The notes beneath the pieces are model-generated. The model was given only the letters and a program-made list of their open reading frames with translations. It was not told where the DNA came from and did not search any database. The translations under genes were made by a program, and so were the position numbers. From positions 89,842 through 153,841 of the forward strand of contig NZ_JQBY01000003.1 of NCBI RefSeq assembly GCF_001437405.1: a stretch of DNA of 64,000 nt, in the 5' to 3' direction. Position 1 is the stretch's first letter. The number at the start of each line of letters is the position of its first letter. Of this stretch, positions 1-7,832 are shown piece by piece. This DNA is from Pediococcus ethanolidurans (GTDB taxonomy: Bacteria > Bacillota > Bacilli > Lactobacillales > Lactobacillaceae).

Positions 1-594
1 GGCTGAATCTGGTTTAAGATTTTTACGGATGTTGTCCATAGTAATTTTGCCCCAAGACGACTGAGTACCACCAGGTTGAACAATTACCGAACGAATACCA
101 AATTGCTGAACTTCAATATCTAGCGCATCACTCCATTGCTGAAGTGCACCTTTTGAAGCATGATAATAGGCGTTTAATGGCATGTAGAGGTCACCACCAA
201 TTGAAGAGATGTTAACGATTCGTCCAGAAGTTTGTTGCCGCATTGTCGGTAAAACAAGTTTAGTCAATTCGGCCGCACCAAAGAAATTGGTTTCAAACTG
301 TTTACGAACGTTACTGATCGGCACATCTTCGACAGGACCGCCTTCACCATAACCAGCGTTATTAATGAGAACATCAATGCGATGTTGTTCAGTTAAAATC
401 ACGTGGATGAAGTTTTGATTGGACTCATCAATAGTTACATCTAATTTGACGGGGTGAATATTTGCTCCGGTTGGAATTTTTTCTACCCGTCGCGCACCTC
501 CATAAACGATCCAGCCACGTTGCGCAAACAATTGAACTGCCGCTTTTCCCATTCCGCTACTAGCACCAGTAATTGCAACTACTTTTGTTGTCAT
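1..594 (-). CDS. SDR family oxidoreductase, C-terminus cut by window edge
   Basis: A classical short-chain dehydrogenase/reductase, likely cytosolic and NAD(P)H dependent; the substrate cannot be told. The minus-strand protein starts at the ATG at 594, preceded by AAAGGAG. It opens with MTTKVVAITGASSGMG (Rossmann TGxxxGxG motif, residues 9-16), has NNAGYGEGGP near residue 90, and the active-site pattern ISSIGG followed by YHASK (Tyr-x3-Lys). About 198 codons are present and the reading frame runs off the left end, so some 70-90 residues are probably missing. It is divergent from a TetR gene at 750, with a perfect palindrome between the two starts, so TetR control is likely (inference). Confidence 0.9.
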   Translation of the reverse strand, partial: MTTKVVAITGASSGMGKAAVQLFAQRGWIVYGGARRVEKIPTGANIHPVKLDVTIDESNQNFIHVILTEQHRIDVLINNAGYGEGGPVEDVPISNVRKQFETNFFGAAELTKLVLPTMRQQTSGRIVNISSIGGDLYMPLNAYYHASKGALQQWSDALDIEVQQFGIRSVIVQPGGTQSSWGKITMDNIRKNLKPDSA

Positions 595-647
595 AATTTT
601 CTCCTTTTTTTGACTATATCTGAGATTTTGGATTTTAATGCAATTGA

Positions 648-663
648 TGTTACACTTGTAACA
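648..663. promoter_or_regulatory. TetR-type operator palindrome between SDR and TetR
   Basis: Perfect inverted repeat TGTTAC-ACTT-GTAACA in the divergent intergenic region of an SDR gene and a TetR gene. Symmetry, size and position fit a TetR-family dimer site that could repress both genes. Binding is inferred. Confidence 0.6.
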
Positions 664-749
664 AATTCAAGTCGAGAAAAGCATACCCTCAAATGAACGG
701 GAATACAATCCCTCACAACTAAGAAGTGACAAAAGGAGAAAAATTGTCA

Positions 750-1283
750 ATGGCTAATCAATCGCAAACAACAAAAACATACTTAATTGAAGCTCTCGAA
801 CGCCTGCTTCAAAAAGAATCATTTGATGAAATCTCAATCACAGAATTAACCAAAGTGGCCGGTATTTCGCGGATGACTTTTTATCGACATTATCAAAATA
901 TTAATGATATTTTAGTTGAAGCGATGCAAGATCTGGTCACTGGTTTAACTGCTCAGCTAGATTTTAAAACAATTGTCCAACATGAGGGATTAGTTTTTAT
1001 GATGCAATATTTAAGGAGTCACGCCGACTTTATTAAAATTTTGGTCAGAGCACAGCAACAAGATATGCTTCGGGAAAATATTGCACGTGTGTTGGCAGAC
1101 ATGACGGCGCATAAAAAACATCTTAAAAATTTAAGCGCACGCGAAATGAGTTATTATGTTCGTTATCATTCCACGGGGCTTACCAGTGTCGTTATTGACT
1201 GGGTGACTAAAAAACAACCAGAAACCGCAGAAGAGCTTGCGACCTTTTTAGAGAAGATTGGTGAAGGCGGTAGTTCGAATTAA
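750..1283 (+). CDS. TetR/AcrR family transcriptional regulator
   Basis: DNA-binding regulator of about 177 residues. The N-terminal helix-turn-helix is clear: ISITELTKVAGISRMTFYRHYQNINDIL (roughly residues 28-55), followed by a variable all-helical ligand-binding domain. The ATG at 750 is chosen because AAAGGAG lies at 732-738; an upstream GTG at 726 would place that ribosome binding site inside the gene, while a TTG at 744 is possible. It is divergent from the SDR at 594 and shares the palindrome at 648-663, so autoregulation plus control of the SDR is the simplest reading. The inducer is unknown. Confidence 0.9.
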   Translation: MANQSQTTKTYLIEALERLLQKESFDEISITELTKVAGISRMTFYRHYQNINDILVEAMQDLVTGLTAQLDFKTIVQHEGLVFMMQYLRSHADFIKILVRAQQQDMLRENIARVLADMTAHKKHLKNLSAREMSYYVRYHSTGLTSVVIDWVTKKQPETAEELATFLEKIGEGGSSN

Positions 1284-1311
1284 AGAAAATAGGGTTTAAA
1301 AGATAGACAAA

Positions 1312-1347
1312 AAGGCTTTTGAATAACAATTGTTGTTCAAAAGTCTT
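1312..1347. terminator. Bidirectional hairpin terminator
   Basis: About 17-bp stem (AAGGCTTTTGAATAACA with its near-perfect complement, two G-T pairs) between two converging genes. The T run is better on the minus strand (CCTTTTTG), so it probably serves mainly the small minus-strand gene at 1368-1583. Confidence 0.75.
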
Positions 1348-1367
1348 TAAGATCAAAAACAGGATAG

Positions 1368-1583
1368 TTACCTCTTCAAATCTTGGTGAATACTAATAGC
1401 ATGTTCAATTGAAATACCAAGTTCAACGGCAGATGCCGCCAACAAGAAATTTTTATTTAGTGCTCGTTTCTGGGGATCATTAGTGGTGCGCATTTTTTTG
1501 AATGCGGATGCCAGCGTAAGTGTACTAGAAAGCAAGCCCAGACCCGTTATAATAACTTTTTGATGCCAGTAATTATTCTTCAT
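1368..1583 (-). CDS. Small hypothetical protein, possibly membrane-associated
   Basis: A 71-residue protein I do not recognise. It has a positively charged start (MKNNYWHQK), a moderately hydrophobic stretch (about residues 10-27), then a charged middle with KKMRTTNDPQKRALNK and a second weakly hydrophobic part ending in HQDLKR. AGAAGG lies eight bases before the ATG, and a good hairpin follows the stop, which supports it being a real single-gene unit. No function can be given. It could be a membrane-peripheral stress protein, but that is a guess. Confidence 0.6.
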   Translation of the reverse strand: MKNNYWHQKVIITGLGLLSSTLTLASAFKKMRTTNDPQKRALNKNFLLAASAVELGISIEHAISIHQDLKR

Positions 1584-1706
1584 TTTAAATACCTTCTTTA
1601 ATAATATATATTTCAGAAATCGCTTACAGTATACTACTATTAGGTGAATAATACTTTAAAATAAATAATGATAAGAACTTGTTTATCAAGTGAAGAGGAT
1701 TTTATT

Positions 1707-2423
1707 ATGAAAAAGAAAACCAAAGTTGAACTTAGTTTAATTATCGGAGTTATTTTGATTTTAGTTGGTTGGTTGTTTTTACGATCCCAAATTTATCAAC
1801 CGAGTTTAGAAGCAAAAAAAGCGGCTGAACAAACAACGGTAATGAGAAATAACCTTGTTTTTCAAGCCAAGCTTTCCAAAGCACCAATGGTTATTTTTTA
1901 TCCAGGGGCGTTGGTAGAGCCCAAAAGCTACAGTATATGGGCTAAAAAACTTAGTGCAGCTGGTTATCCGGTTTACATTGTGCGTTTTCCAATGGATTTG
2001 GCAGTGTTAGCACCTAATAAAGCTAATGAGGTGCGAAATAAAAATGATCGAGATTATGTGATTGGTGGGCATTCCTTGGGTGGCGTAATGGCTAGTCGAT
2101 ATGCCCAGAAACATCAAAAAAATCTAAAAGGCGTTTTCTTTTTGGCAAGTTATCCGGATAAAAAGGGAAGCCTAAAAAAGATTTCAATACCAGTGTTGTC
2201 AATTACGGCTAGTCGTGATGGCGTTTTAAACAAAAAAGCATACAAAAAGGCTAAACAATGGTTACCTACAAGGACAACATTTGAGGTGATTAAGGGTGGC
2301 AATCATGCTGGTTTTGGCAGTTATGGAAAGCAGAAGGGTGATCGAAAAGCGACAATAAGTACGGCTGAGCAACAACAAGAAATAGCCCGTTATTTAATTA
2401 ACTGGTTGAAAAATATTAAATGA
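1707..2423 (+). CDS. Membrane-anchored alpha/beta hydrolase
   Basis: Alpha/beta-hydrolase of about 238 residues resembling the Abhydrolase_5 group, probably acting on the outer membrane face. After KKKTKVELS comes one hydrophobic helix (about residues 9-25) with no lipobox or clear cleavage site, suggesting a signal anchor. Then come FYPGALVEP (oxyanion-side loop), the nucleophile elbow GGHSLGG (catalytic Ser), Asp in ITASRDGVL and His in GGNHAGFG, a full Ser-Asp-His triad. The start at 1707 follows GAAGAGG; the longer frame from 1668 lacks a ribosome binding site. Substrate unknown. Confidence 0.85.
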   Translation: MKKKTKVELSLIIGVILILVGWLFLRSQIYQPSLEAKKAAEQTTVMRNNLVFQAKLSKAPMVIFYPGALVEPKSYSIWAKKLSAAGYPVYIVRFPMDLAVLAPNKANEVRNKNDRDYVIGGHSLGGVMASRYAQKHQKNLKGVFFLASYPDKKGSLKKISIPVLSITASRDGVLNKKAYKKAKQWLPTRTTFEVIKGGNHAGFGSYGKQKGDRKATISTAEQQQEIARYLINWLKNIK

Positions 2424-2538
2424 AACTGTTTCTTGTGAAACATTTTGAGTTAATAAAAGAAAGTTTTAAAATTTTGATACCGTTTTCTTATATAAAACTT
2501 CTAGTGCTAAAATAGGGTCAAATAGGAGCGTGATTTAA

Positions 2539-3234
2539 ATGATTCTTGAACGAAGAAATTTTATGAATCTTGATAAATTCGGTCAAAATATAAAACGACC
2601 AGAAGACGTACCGGATATTAAAAACTTAAAGAGATTGGGAAATCTATATCAACTGGGTGAAGCTGGTGCAAATGAAATTGGAACAAAACTAGAAAATTTG
2701 GACTCTGAATTTCAGGTGAACTACGATCATAATCCAATCCATCATATGGAAGAGCGGATGAAGGATGTACAAAGTCTGGTAGAAAAGGTGCATCGCAAAG
2801 GGTACGAGCTGACGATTGAAAATATAGAAAAACATATTTTTGATATTGCGGGCATTCGAGTTATTACAAATTACATTGATGATGTTTATCTGATTGAAAA
2901 ACTACTCGTCAATCAGTCTGATGTGACATTGATCAAACGAAAAGATTACATTAAAAATCCAAAACCCAGTGGTTATCGTAGTTTACATGTAGTGGTCTCT
3001 GTTCCTGTATTTTAGTCTACTGGTAGTAAAAATGTGAATGTTGAAATTCAAATTCGCACTGTTGGGATGGATATGTGGGCCAGTCTGGAACATAAATTGC
3101 GATATAAAACAGATATCGATGATAAGTTGGTTGCCCAGTATGGTGAAAATTTACGCGGCTATGCTGATGAGTTATCCGGTATTGAACATAAGATGCAGGG
3201 CATTTACAAAAAACTGAATAATTATGATGCTTAA
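2539..3234 (+). pseudogene. GTP pyrophosphokinase (RelA/SpoT synthetase domain, RelQ/YjbM-like) with in-frame TAG
   Basis: The two halves read in one frame as a small alarmone synthetase that makes (p)ppGpp from ATP and GTP/GDP. Before the stop are DIAGIRV and GYRSLHVVV; after it are VEIQIRT and WASLEHKLRYK, the classic synthetase motifs. A TAG at 3013-3015 falls after VSVPVF, where relatives read on. The first part alone (158 residues) lacks the EIQIRT segment and should be inactive; a restart at GTG 3034 would lack the substrate loop. One base change (for example TTG or CAG to TAG) would explain it. GGAG lies before the ATG at 2539; ATG 2563 is an alternative. Real mutation or sequence error cannot be separated here. 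Confidence 0.85.
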
Positions 3235-3257
3235 GTTTTTAATTAACAGGAGATGTT

Positions 3258-3902
3258 ATGGAGAAATTAAATTTTGAGTTAGTTGGTAACGCTGAAATTG
3301 CGCCAGCGATGGCTCATTATATGAAAGATAAATTCACGTTTATCGGAATAAAATCAACTGAAAGAAAAGAACAAAGCAAGTTACTTTTAAGGAAAAGCAC
3401 CAAATTGCCGTCAAATACAGTAAAGGCTTGGGTGAGCGAATTGTATGGTCGTACTTTTCGTGAGTATCAATATGTTGCCATAGATTTGGCAATCCGAAAC
3501 CTTAGAAAATGGAATTTTGCTGATATCGTCACTTTCAAACAATTTGTGGCACAAAAAAGCTGGTGGGACTCGGTTGATGCTTGGCGAACATTATTTGGTA
3601 AGTATGTGAAATTGCATCCTGATGAAAAAGCAAAAGTGTTTGAACTGTTCTATCAAAGTGACAACTTTTGGGAACGCCGCGTTGCGATCAATTTACAACT
3701 AATGGAGAAAGATACTTTGGATACTGAAATGCTAACTAAAGCAATTCTTTATGATCAAAATACAGATGAATTTTTTATTCAAAAAGCAATCGGATGGTCG
3801 TTAAGACAGTATAGTAAATATAACCCAAATTGGGTCAGTCAATTTTTAAAGACGCATGAATTAAGTAAATTAGCTGTTAAAGAAGGAAGCAAATATCTTT
3901 AG
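3258..3902 (+). CDS. DNA alkylation repair protein (AlkD-like HEAT-repeat family)
   Basis: A 214-residue all-helical protein matching the AlkC/AlkD-type DNA alkylation repair family, which removes alkylated bases such as 3-methyladenine or 7-methylguanine by a non-flipping mechanism. Family marks are the N-terminal MKDKFTFIGIKSTERK, the middle KSWWDSVDAWRT and the C-terminal FIQKAIGWSLRQYSKYNP.WV pattern. Length is close to the family norm (about 215-230). AGGAG precedes the ATG. It sits 23 bases after the broken synthetase gene and 17 bases before a GNAT gene, so the three may be one transcript. Confidence 0.88.
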   Translation: MEKLNFELVGNAEIAPAMAHYMKDKFTFIGIKSTERKEQSKLLLRKSTKLPSNTVKAWVSELYGRTFREYQYVAIDLAIRNLRKWNFADIVTFKQFVAQKSWWDSVDAWRTLFGKYVKLHPDEKAKVFELFYQSDNFWERRVAINLQLMEKDTLDTEMLTKAILYDQNTDEFFIQKAIGWSLRQYSKYNPNWVSQFLKTHELSKLAVKEGSKYL

Positions 3903-3919
3903 ATAAGCAAGGAGAACAA

Positions 3920-4357
3920 ATGAAAATTCAAAAAGTTTCACAATTAACTCCGGAACAACTAGATCAAGTGATGCAAATTTGGTTGGAAGGGAATCTAAGT
4001 GCACATGATTTTGTGTCACCTGAGTATTGGCACAAAAACTATGATTTAGTAGCAACACTCATTCAAAAGGCAACCTTAATTTTGGCCATTGATGATAAAA
4101 TAATTGTTGGTTTTCTTGGATTAATGGATCACTACATTGCTGGTTTGTTTGTGCGCGAAGATGTTCAGAGTCAAGGAATTGGCGCGCAATTAGTTAATGC
4201 AGCAAAAGCAACAATAGATCCGTTAACTCTTGATGTGTATGAAAAAAACGACCGGGCGGTTAAGTTTTATAAGAAACATGGTTTTGACATAGTTGAAAAA
4301 CGTAAAGATAAAGATACCAACGAGAATGAACTGGTTATGAAAACATTAGCAAAGTAA
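3920..4357 (+). CDS. GNAT family N-acetyltransferase
   Basis: A 145-residue Gcn5-related acetyltransferase that would move acetyl from acetyl-CoA to an unknown amine. The acetyl-CoA loop appears as GLFVREDVQSQGIGAQLV (R/Q-x-x-G-x-G/A core, about residues 75-92), followed by LDVYEKNDRAVKFYKKHGF, the usual C-terminal helix and NxxAxxFY motif. It resembles YjaB-type enzymes (LDQVMQIWLEGNLSAHDF at the start). AAGGAG precedes the ATG. It is the last recognisable enzyme of the 2539-4357 gene run. Confidence 0.88.
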   Translation: MKIQKVSQLTPEQLDQVMQIWLEGNLSAHDFVSPEYWHKNYDLVATLIQKATLILAIDDKIIVGFLGLMDHYIAGLFVREDVQSQGIGAQLVNAAKATIDPLTLDVYEKNDRAVKFYKKHGFDIVEKRKDKDTNENELVMKTLAK

Positions 4358-4433
4358 GGTAAACTGTGGGAAGGCGGATTCAAAAATTGTTTTGAATTTC
4401 ACTGAATCTAAATCTATTGGGGAGTAGATTATC

Positions 4434-4646
4434 ATGCGAATTAGAAGTTGGTGGATTATTAATGTTATTTGGCTAGCCGTATTTTTGATAACAACGATTT
4501 TTATTCTTATCCGCAAAGTCGATGGTGCAGGGGTTGTGCAAACAATGCCAGCAAAAGGGATTGCTTTAGCGGTTTTAGGAATCTTCTTTATTTTAGTTCT
4601 AATTTGTCAGTTAATTATGTATCTTGTGATTCGTAAACGACAATAA
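4434..4646 (+). CDS. Small two-helix membrane protein
   Basis: A 70-residue hypothetical protein with two transmembrane helices (about residues 7-25 and 43-65) joined by a short polar loop with IRKVDGAG, and a basic tail IRKRQ. GGGGAG precedes the ATG at good spacing, and a strong terminator follows. No family is recognised. The 76-base gap to the previous gene holds a short inverted repeat (TTCAAAA/TTTTGAA, 4379-4396), so it may have its own transcript. Confidence 0.65.
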   Translation: MRIRSWWIINVIWLAVFLITTIFILIRKVDGAGVVQTMPAKGIALAVLGIFFILVLICQLIMYLVIRKRQ

Positions 4647-4651
4647 TACGT

Positions 4652-4689
4652 AAAAAAATCGACAATCTTAAGTGACTGTCGATTTTTTT
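4652..4689. terminator. Bidirectional terminator
   Basis: Stem AAATCGACA/TGTCGATTT with A and T runs on both sides, placed between the converging small membrane gene and the TauE gene; it can stop transcription in both directions. Confidence 0.9.
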
Positions 4690-4702
4690 ATCTGTTTAAA
4701 AT

Positions 4703-5452
4703 TTAATTCAATAAGGTTTTAATACCCATAAATACTAATAAAACGCCCATAATGATGTTTAAAATCACGGCACCACGGCCGACCGCAAATTTTGTCATTA
4801 GTTTTGGTGCAATAGCAGCGCCAACAATGGCACCACACATCAAGCTGATTCCGACTGCCCAATCTACTTGCCCACCAGATAAATGCGTTAAAGCACCCAC
4901 AACAGACATGCAAACTAGTACGTATGATGAGGTTGCCGAAGCCTGAATCATGGAAGCACCCATTAAAAGGAGTCCTGCCATAATTGGACCACCGCCGCTT
5001 AAACCAGCAACCCCAACCATTAACCCACTGATGATACCAAAAATAGTGGGCAAAGTTTTTGAAGTGTTTGCAGTAGTTGGCTTGCTACCGTTTCTCAGTT
5101 TATAGAGAACTTGAATTCCTAGAATCAAAAGAATCAGACCAATAATTACGTTGTAAACTTTAGTCGGAATAAAGGGAGCAATGAGGGCTCCGACAATTAC
5201 AGAAGGAATTGCAGCAAGGAGCATAATGTTGCCTAAATGAAAATTAATTTGTCGTTGTCGATAGTATAGCCATGAACCGATTGCTAAAGATGGTAAGGCA
5301 GTAATAATCGAAGTGGCTGCGGCCGAAGCGGGAGCCAAATTAAAGACGGCTGTTAGGACACCCAAATAGATGGCACCACCGCCACCACCCATTGAGATGA
5401 CAAAAATACCAACAAGTAGACCAATAAGAACTAGTGAAATAAACTGAAGCAT
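4703..5452 (-). CDS. TauE/SafE family sulfite/organosulfur exporter-like permease
   Basis: A 249-residue integral membrane protein with about eight hydrophobic helices and the two family repeats: the first opens with GMLVGIFVISMGGGGGAIY-like glycine-rich sequence (GLLVGIFVISMGGGGGA), the second with ISGLMVGVAGLSGGGPIMAG. Members export sulfite, sulfonates or related anions, but the substrate here is unknown. AGAGGAA precedes the ATG. Upstream is a near-perfect palindrome (5491-5509). A second, different TauE/SafE gene is at 49741-50517. Confidence 0.88.
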   Translation of the reverse strand: MLQFISLVLIGLLVGIFVISMGGGGGAIYLGVLTAVFNLAPASAAATSIITALPSLAIGSWLYYRQRQINFHLGNIMLLAAIPSVIVGALIAPFIPTKVYNVIIGLILLILGIQVLYKLRNGSKPTTANTSKTLPTIFGIISGLMVGVAGLSGGGPIMAGLLLMGASMIQASATSSYVLVCMSVVGALTHLSGGQVDWAVGISLMCGAIVGAAIAPKLMTKFAVGRGAVILNIIMGVLLVFMGIKTLLN

Positions 5453-5490
5453 ATCTGATTCCTCTTTTCACTGCACATAAATATAGTTTA

Positions 5491-5509
5491 GCTCACTTTT
5501 AAAGTGGGC
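5491..5509. promoter_or_regulatory. Palindrome upstream of TauE gene, possible operator
   Basis: GCTCACTTT-T-AAAGTGGGC, one mismatch in 9-bp arms, about 40 bases upstream of the TauE start. Position and symmetry fit a regulator site; a TATATT element lies just downstream on the minus strand. No regulator gene is adjacent. Confidence 0.4.
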
Positions 5510-5711
5510 AGTACAAAAAATACATGAGAAAATAGATTTAATGGAGATTAATTTAAAGCAACAACGAGTCTTTAAGAAGAATCAATTCTCAATCTATGTT
5601 GAGTTAACCCAGAGAAACATGTATATTTTAAGTGTAATGAAAATTAAAAACGGTTACAATTCAAAAGTTAAATCAGTAAGCAACTAAAGGTTGGAAGTAT
5701 CAAAATTACCT

Positions 5712-6251
5712 CAGTAACTGCTGTTAAACAACTTAGTTCACAAACAGAGTTTAACTGCCGTCCTACGGTTCACATGGTCTGGAACGGGGTGCGAGTTCTT
5801 GCGGCTGATTTTTGCCACAAGAATCGACATCGTATGAAACATTAAAGGTTTCGGAACGAAAACTAACCCTTATGTGTAATAGTGGGCACGATTTGAAGCC
5901 AAGAAGAGCACTTGTCTTCAAACTCGGCCTTATTCTAAGTAATAAATTACTAAGAATAATTTCACCCCTGAGACCAATCGCCTCCGAACTAATAACGTTT
6001 GATGCTTCGATAATGCTCACTAACACTGATATCATAACTTCTATTTTGATGTGTTGGTTGCAAAGATTAGACTTAGTCTGGAAGCAAATGGGCTCAGTAG
6101 TGCCATTTATCTTAGCGAGTTTCGCTTAGATAAAGGCCGAGCTTAGAGACGTGCATTTCGGCTCTAAGTCGTGCCCACTACGTTCCAGCCCAAATTTGCT
6201 GGAAGACGGCATTTAAATCTAATTTTGTTACCATGAACGTTTTTGTATCAG
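5712..6251. repeat. Large structured non-coding repeat, copy A
   Basis: About 540 bases that recur in the same orientation at 59413-59860. Blocks near the ends are inverted copies: TGCCGTC (5756) with GACGGCA (6205), TGGAACG (5780) with CGTTCCA (6181), TGGGCACGA (5883) with TCGTGCCCA (6169). Inside are hairpins: ATTCTAAGTAAT/ATTACTAAGAAT, AGACT-T-AGTCT, TTATCTTAGCG/CGCTTAGATAA, CTTAGAG/CTCTAAG and TTCCAGC/GCTGGAA. Copy A has an extra segment of about 93 bases (5792-5884) that opens with its own hairpin. Open frames across it are not kept in copy B, so it is non-coding. It could be a structured RNA gene or a small non-autonomous mobile element; no transposase is near. Confidence 0.8.
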
Positions 6252-6329
6252 ACAACGAGATGTGTTTTTGTAGTTTCAATCTTTAGTAAGTAAAACAAAT
6301 AATTGAAATTGAGTAAGAGGAATAAAACT

Positions 6330-7109
6330 ATGCAAAAGTACCAGGCAATTGTCTTTTTTGATTTAGATAATACATTATTGAATGAACAACACGGCGTAGA
6401 TCCAGAAGTACTCACAGCTATTCGAACACTTAAGCATAACCAAGTTTTACCTGTGATTGCTACTGGTCGTTCGGCAGGTGTGGTGAGTGACATCATGGAA
6501 TTGACAGAGATTAATTCCATTGTGGCGTTAAATGGTCAGTACGTGGCTTTGAACGGAAAACAAGTTTATTCACAGAGTGTGCCGATGCCATTATTAAAAC
6601 GGTTCATCACATTTTCGGACGAGCATGGCATTGCACTTTCACTTTATGATGCTTACCATGAATGGGCAACAGGAGTTAACGCCGCCATGAAAAATGGCTA
6701 TGAATTTCTGAATATGCCGTTACCACCTGTTGATAAACAACGTTTTGAAAGTAATCCAGTTTATATGATTTTGGCATTAACTGAAAATTCGAATGATGAT
6801 GCATTAATTAAGGCTAAATTTCCAGAATTTGATTTTTATCGAAATGCTAAGTTTGCCATTGATATTGTGCTAAAGGGTGTCAGTAAACAGACCGGTATTC
6901 AACAAGCTCTAAAGACAATTGGACAAACAGATGTCCCAACGTTTGGCTTTGGAGATGGTCCAAATGATATTTCTTTGATGAATGCTGTCGATCACGGCGT
7001 TTCAATGGGTAATGGTGTTCCTGCAACTAAAGCCGCAGCTGAATTTGTTTCAACTGACTTTCGTAAACATGGCATCATCAATGGTCTAAAGCATTTTGAT
7101 TTAATTTAA
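6330..7109 (+). CDS. Cof-type HAD-IIB family phosphatase
   Basis: Haloacid dehalogenase superfamily hydrolase of about 259 residues, cytosolic, dephosphorylating sugar phosphates or cofactors. Motif I is FFDLDNTLL (residues about 9-17), the nucleophile being the first Asp; motif II is VIATGRS; motif III Lys is in LKGVSKQTGI; motif IV is FGFGDGPNDISLM. The long cap between motifs II and III is the Cof/IIB type. Start at 6330 follows AAGAGG; the upstream in-frame TTG at 6303 has no such site. It follows the structured repeat and may share a transcript with the next gene, which starts 17 bases later. Confidence 0.92.
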   Translation: MQKYQAIVFFDLDNTLLNEQHGVDPEVLTAIRTLKHNQVLPVIATGRSAGVVSDIMELTEINSIVALNGQYVALNGKQVYSQSVPMPLLKRFITFSDEHGIALSLYDAYHEWATGVNAAMKNGYEFLNMPLPPVDKQRFESNPVYMILALTENSNDDALIKAKFPEFDFYRNAKFAIDIVLKGVSKQTGIQQALKTIGQTDVPTFGFGDGPNDISLMNAVDHGVSMGNGVPATKAAAEFVSTDFRKHGIINGLKHFDLI

Positions 7110-7126
7110 GGTTGGGAGGTAGACAT

Positions 7127-7711
7127 GTGCAAACAGCAGATGAAATATTTAAGGCAATTGAGGCAGATCCGCAAAACAAACAGTTTACAATGCAGAATGT
7201 TCACCCCTTGTACCACATTGAAAAAAATGCGGAAATTTTGATTATTAGTCAGGCACCCAGTAATAAAGCGCAATCAACAATGGTGTTTTGGAATGATCCA
7301 AGTGGAGATCGGCTGCGTTCATGGATGGGATTAAGCAAGGATGAGTTTTATCATTCCGGTAAAATTGCTGTAATGCCCTTGGATTTCTATTATCCTGGAA
7401 AAGGAGCTCATGGTGATTTGCCGCCACGCAAAGGTTTCGCAGAAAAATGGCACGAACCATTGTTACAATTGATGCCAAATTTACGTTTGAAACTTTTAAT
7501 TGGTCAATATGCACAGAAATACTATTTACAAAAACAGCGAAAACGTACACTAACTGATACGGTTCGTCATTATCAAGATTACCTGCCCGAATATTTTCCG
7601 CTGGTGCATCCGTCGCCATTAAATTATGGCTGGATGCATAAAAATTCTTGGTTTGAAACTGAAGTTGTTCCTGCACTTCAGAATAAAATCCATACCATTA
7701 TGCATGACTAG
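7127..7711 (+). CDS. Uracil-DNA glycosylase superfamily protein
   Basis: A protein of about 194 residues in the uracil-DNA glycosylase fold family (YcjD/MUG-like small members). The N-terminal loop reads ILIISQAPSNKA, the middle WNDPSGDRLRSWMGL and the C-terminal motif LVHPSPLN, matching the water-activating and base-recognition loops of the superfamily. It may remove uracil from DNA or be an uncharacterised relative. GTG at 7127 is taken as start because GGGAGG ends eight bases before it; the ATG at 7125 is in another frame that stops within about 40 codons. Probably cotranscribed with the HAD gene. Confidence 0.82.
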   Translation: MQTADEIFKAIEADPQNKQFTMQNVHPLYHIEKNAEILIISQAPSNKAQSTMVFWNDPSGDRLRSWMGLSKDEFYHSGKIAVMPLDFYYPGKGAHGDLPPRKGFAEKWHEPLLQLMPNLRLKLLIGQYAQKYYLQKQRKRTLTDTVRHYQDYLPEYFPLVHPSPLNYGWMHKNSWFETEVVPALQNKIHTIMHD

Positions 7712-7746
7712 GGGATTTCTGAACTTAAATTAAGTTAAAAGCTGTC

Positions 7747-7774
7747 TTGAAATTTACCTGATTGATTTTATAAT
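7747..7774 (+). promoter_or_regulatory. Sigma-A-type promoter for the GGDEF gene
   Basis: TTGAAA at 7747 and TATAAT at 7769 with a 16-base spacer, about 60 bases before the start at 7833. Confidence 0.65.
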
Positions 7775-7832
7775 GTAAGTAATCGCTTTAATTTAAAATG
7801 TTCAACGTTGTAAACTGAGGGATAGTGAATTT

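Noticed and set aside
3034..3234. Separate gene starting at GTG 3034
   Set aside because: It has no ribosome binding site and simply continues the synthetase frame after the TAG; treated as part of the broken gene.
5763..6129. Two open frames (5763-6035 minus, 5812-6129 plus) over the structured repeat
   Set aside because: They are broken or absent in copy B at 59413-59860, have no ribosome binding sites, and the conserved features are hairpins rather than codons.
7125..7240. ATG at 7125 as start of the glycosylase-like gene
   Set aside because: It is in a different frame that hits a stop within about 40 codons; GTG 7127 is in the conserved frame with proper spacing.
7245..7676. 143-codon minus-strand frame
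   Set aside because: It lies fully inside the uracil-DNA-glycosylase-like gene, has no family features and no ribosome binding site.
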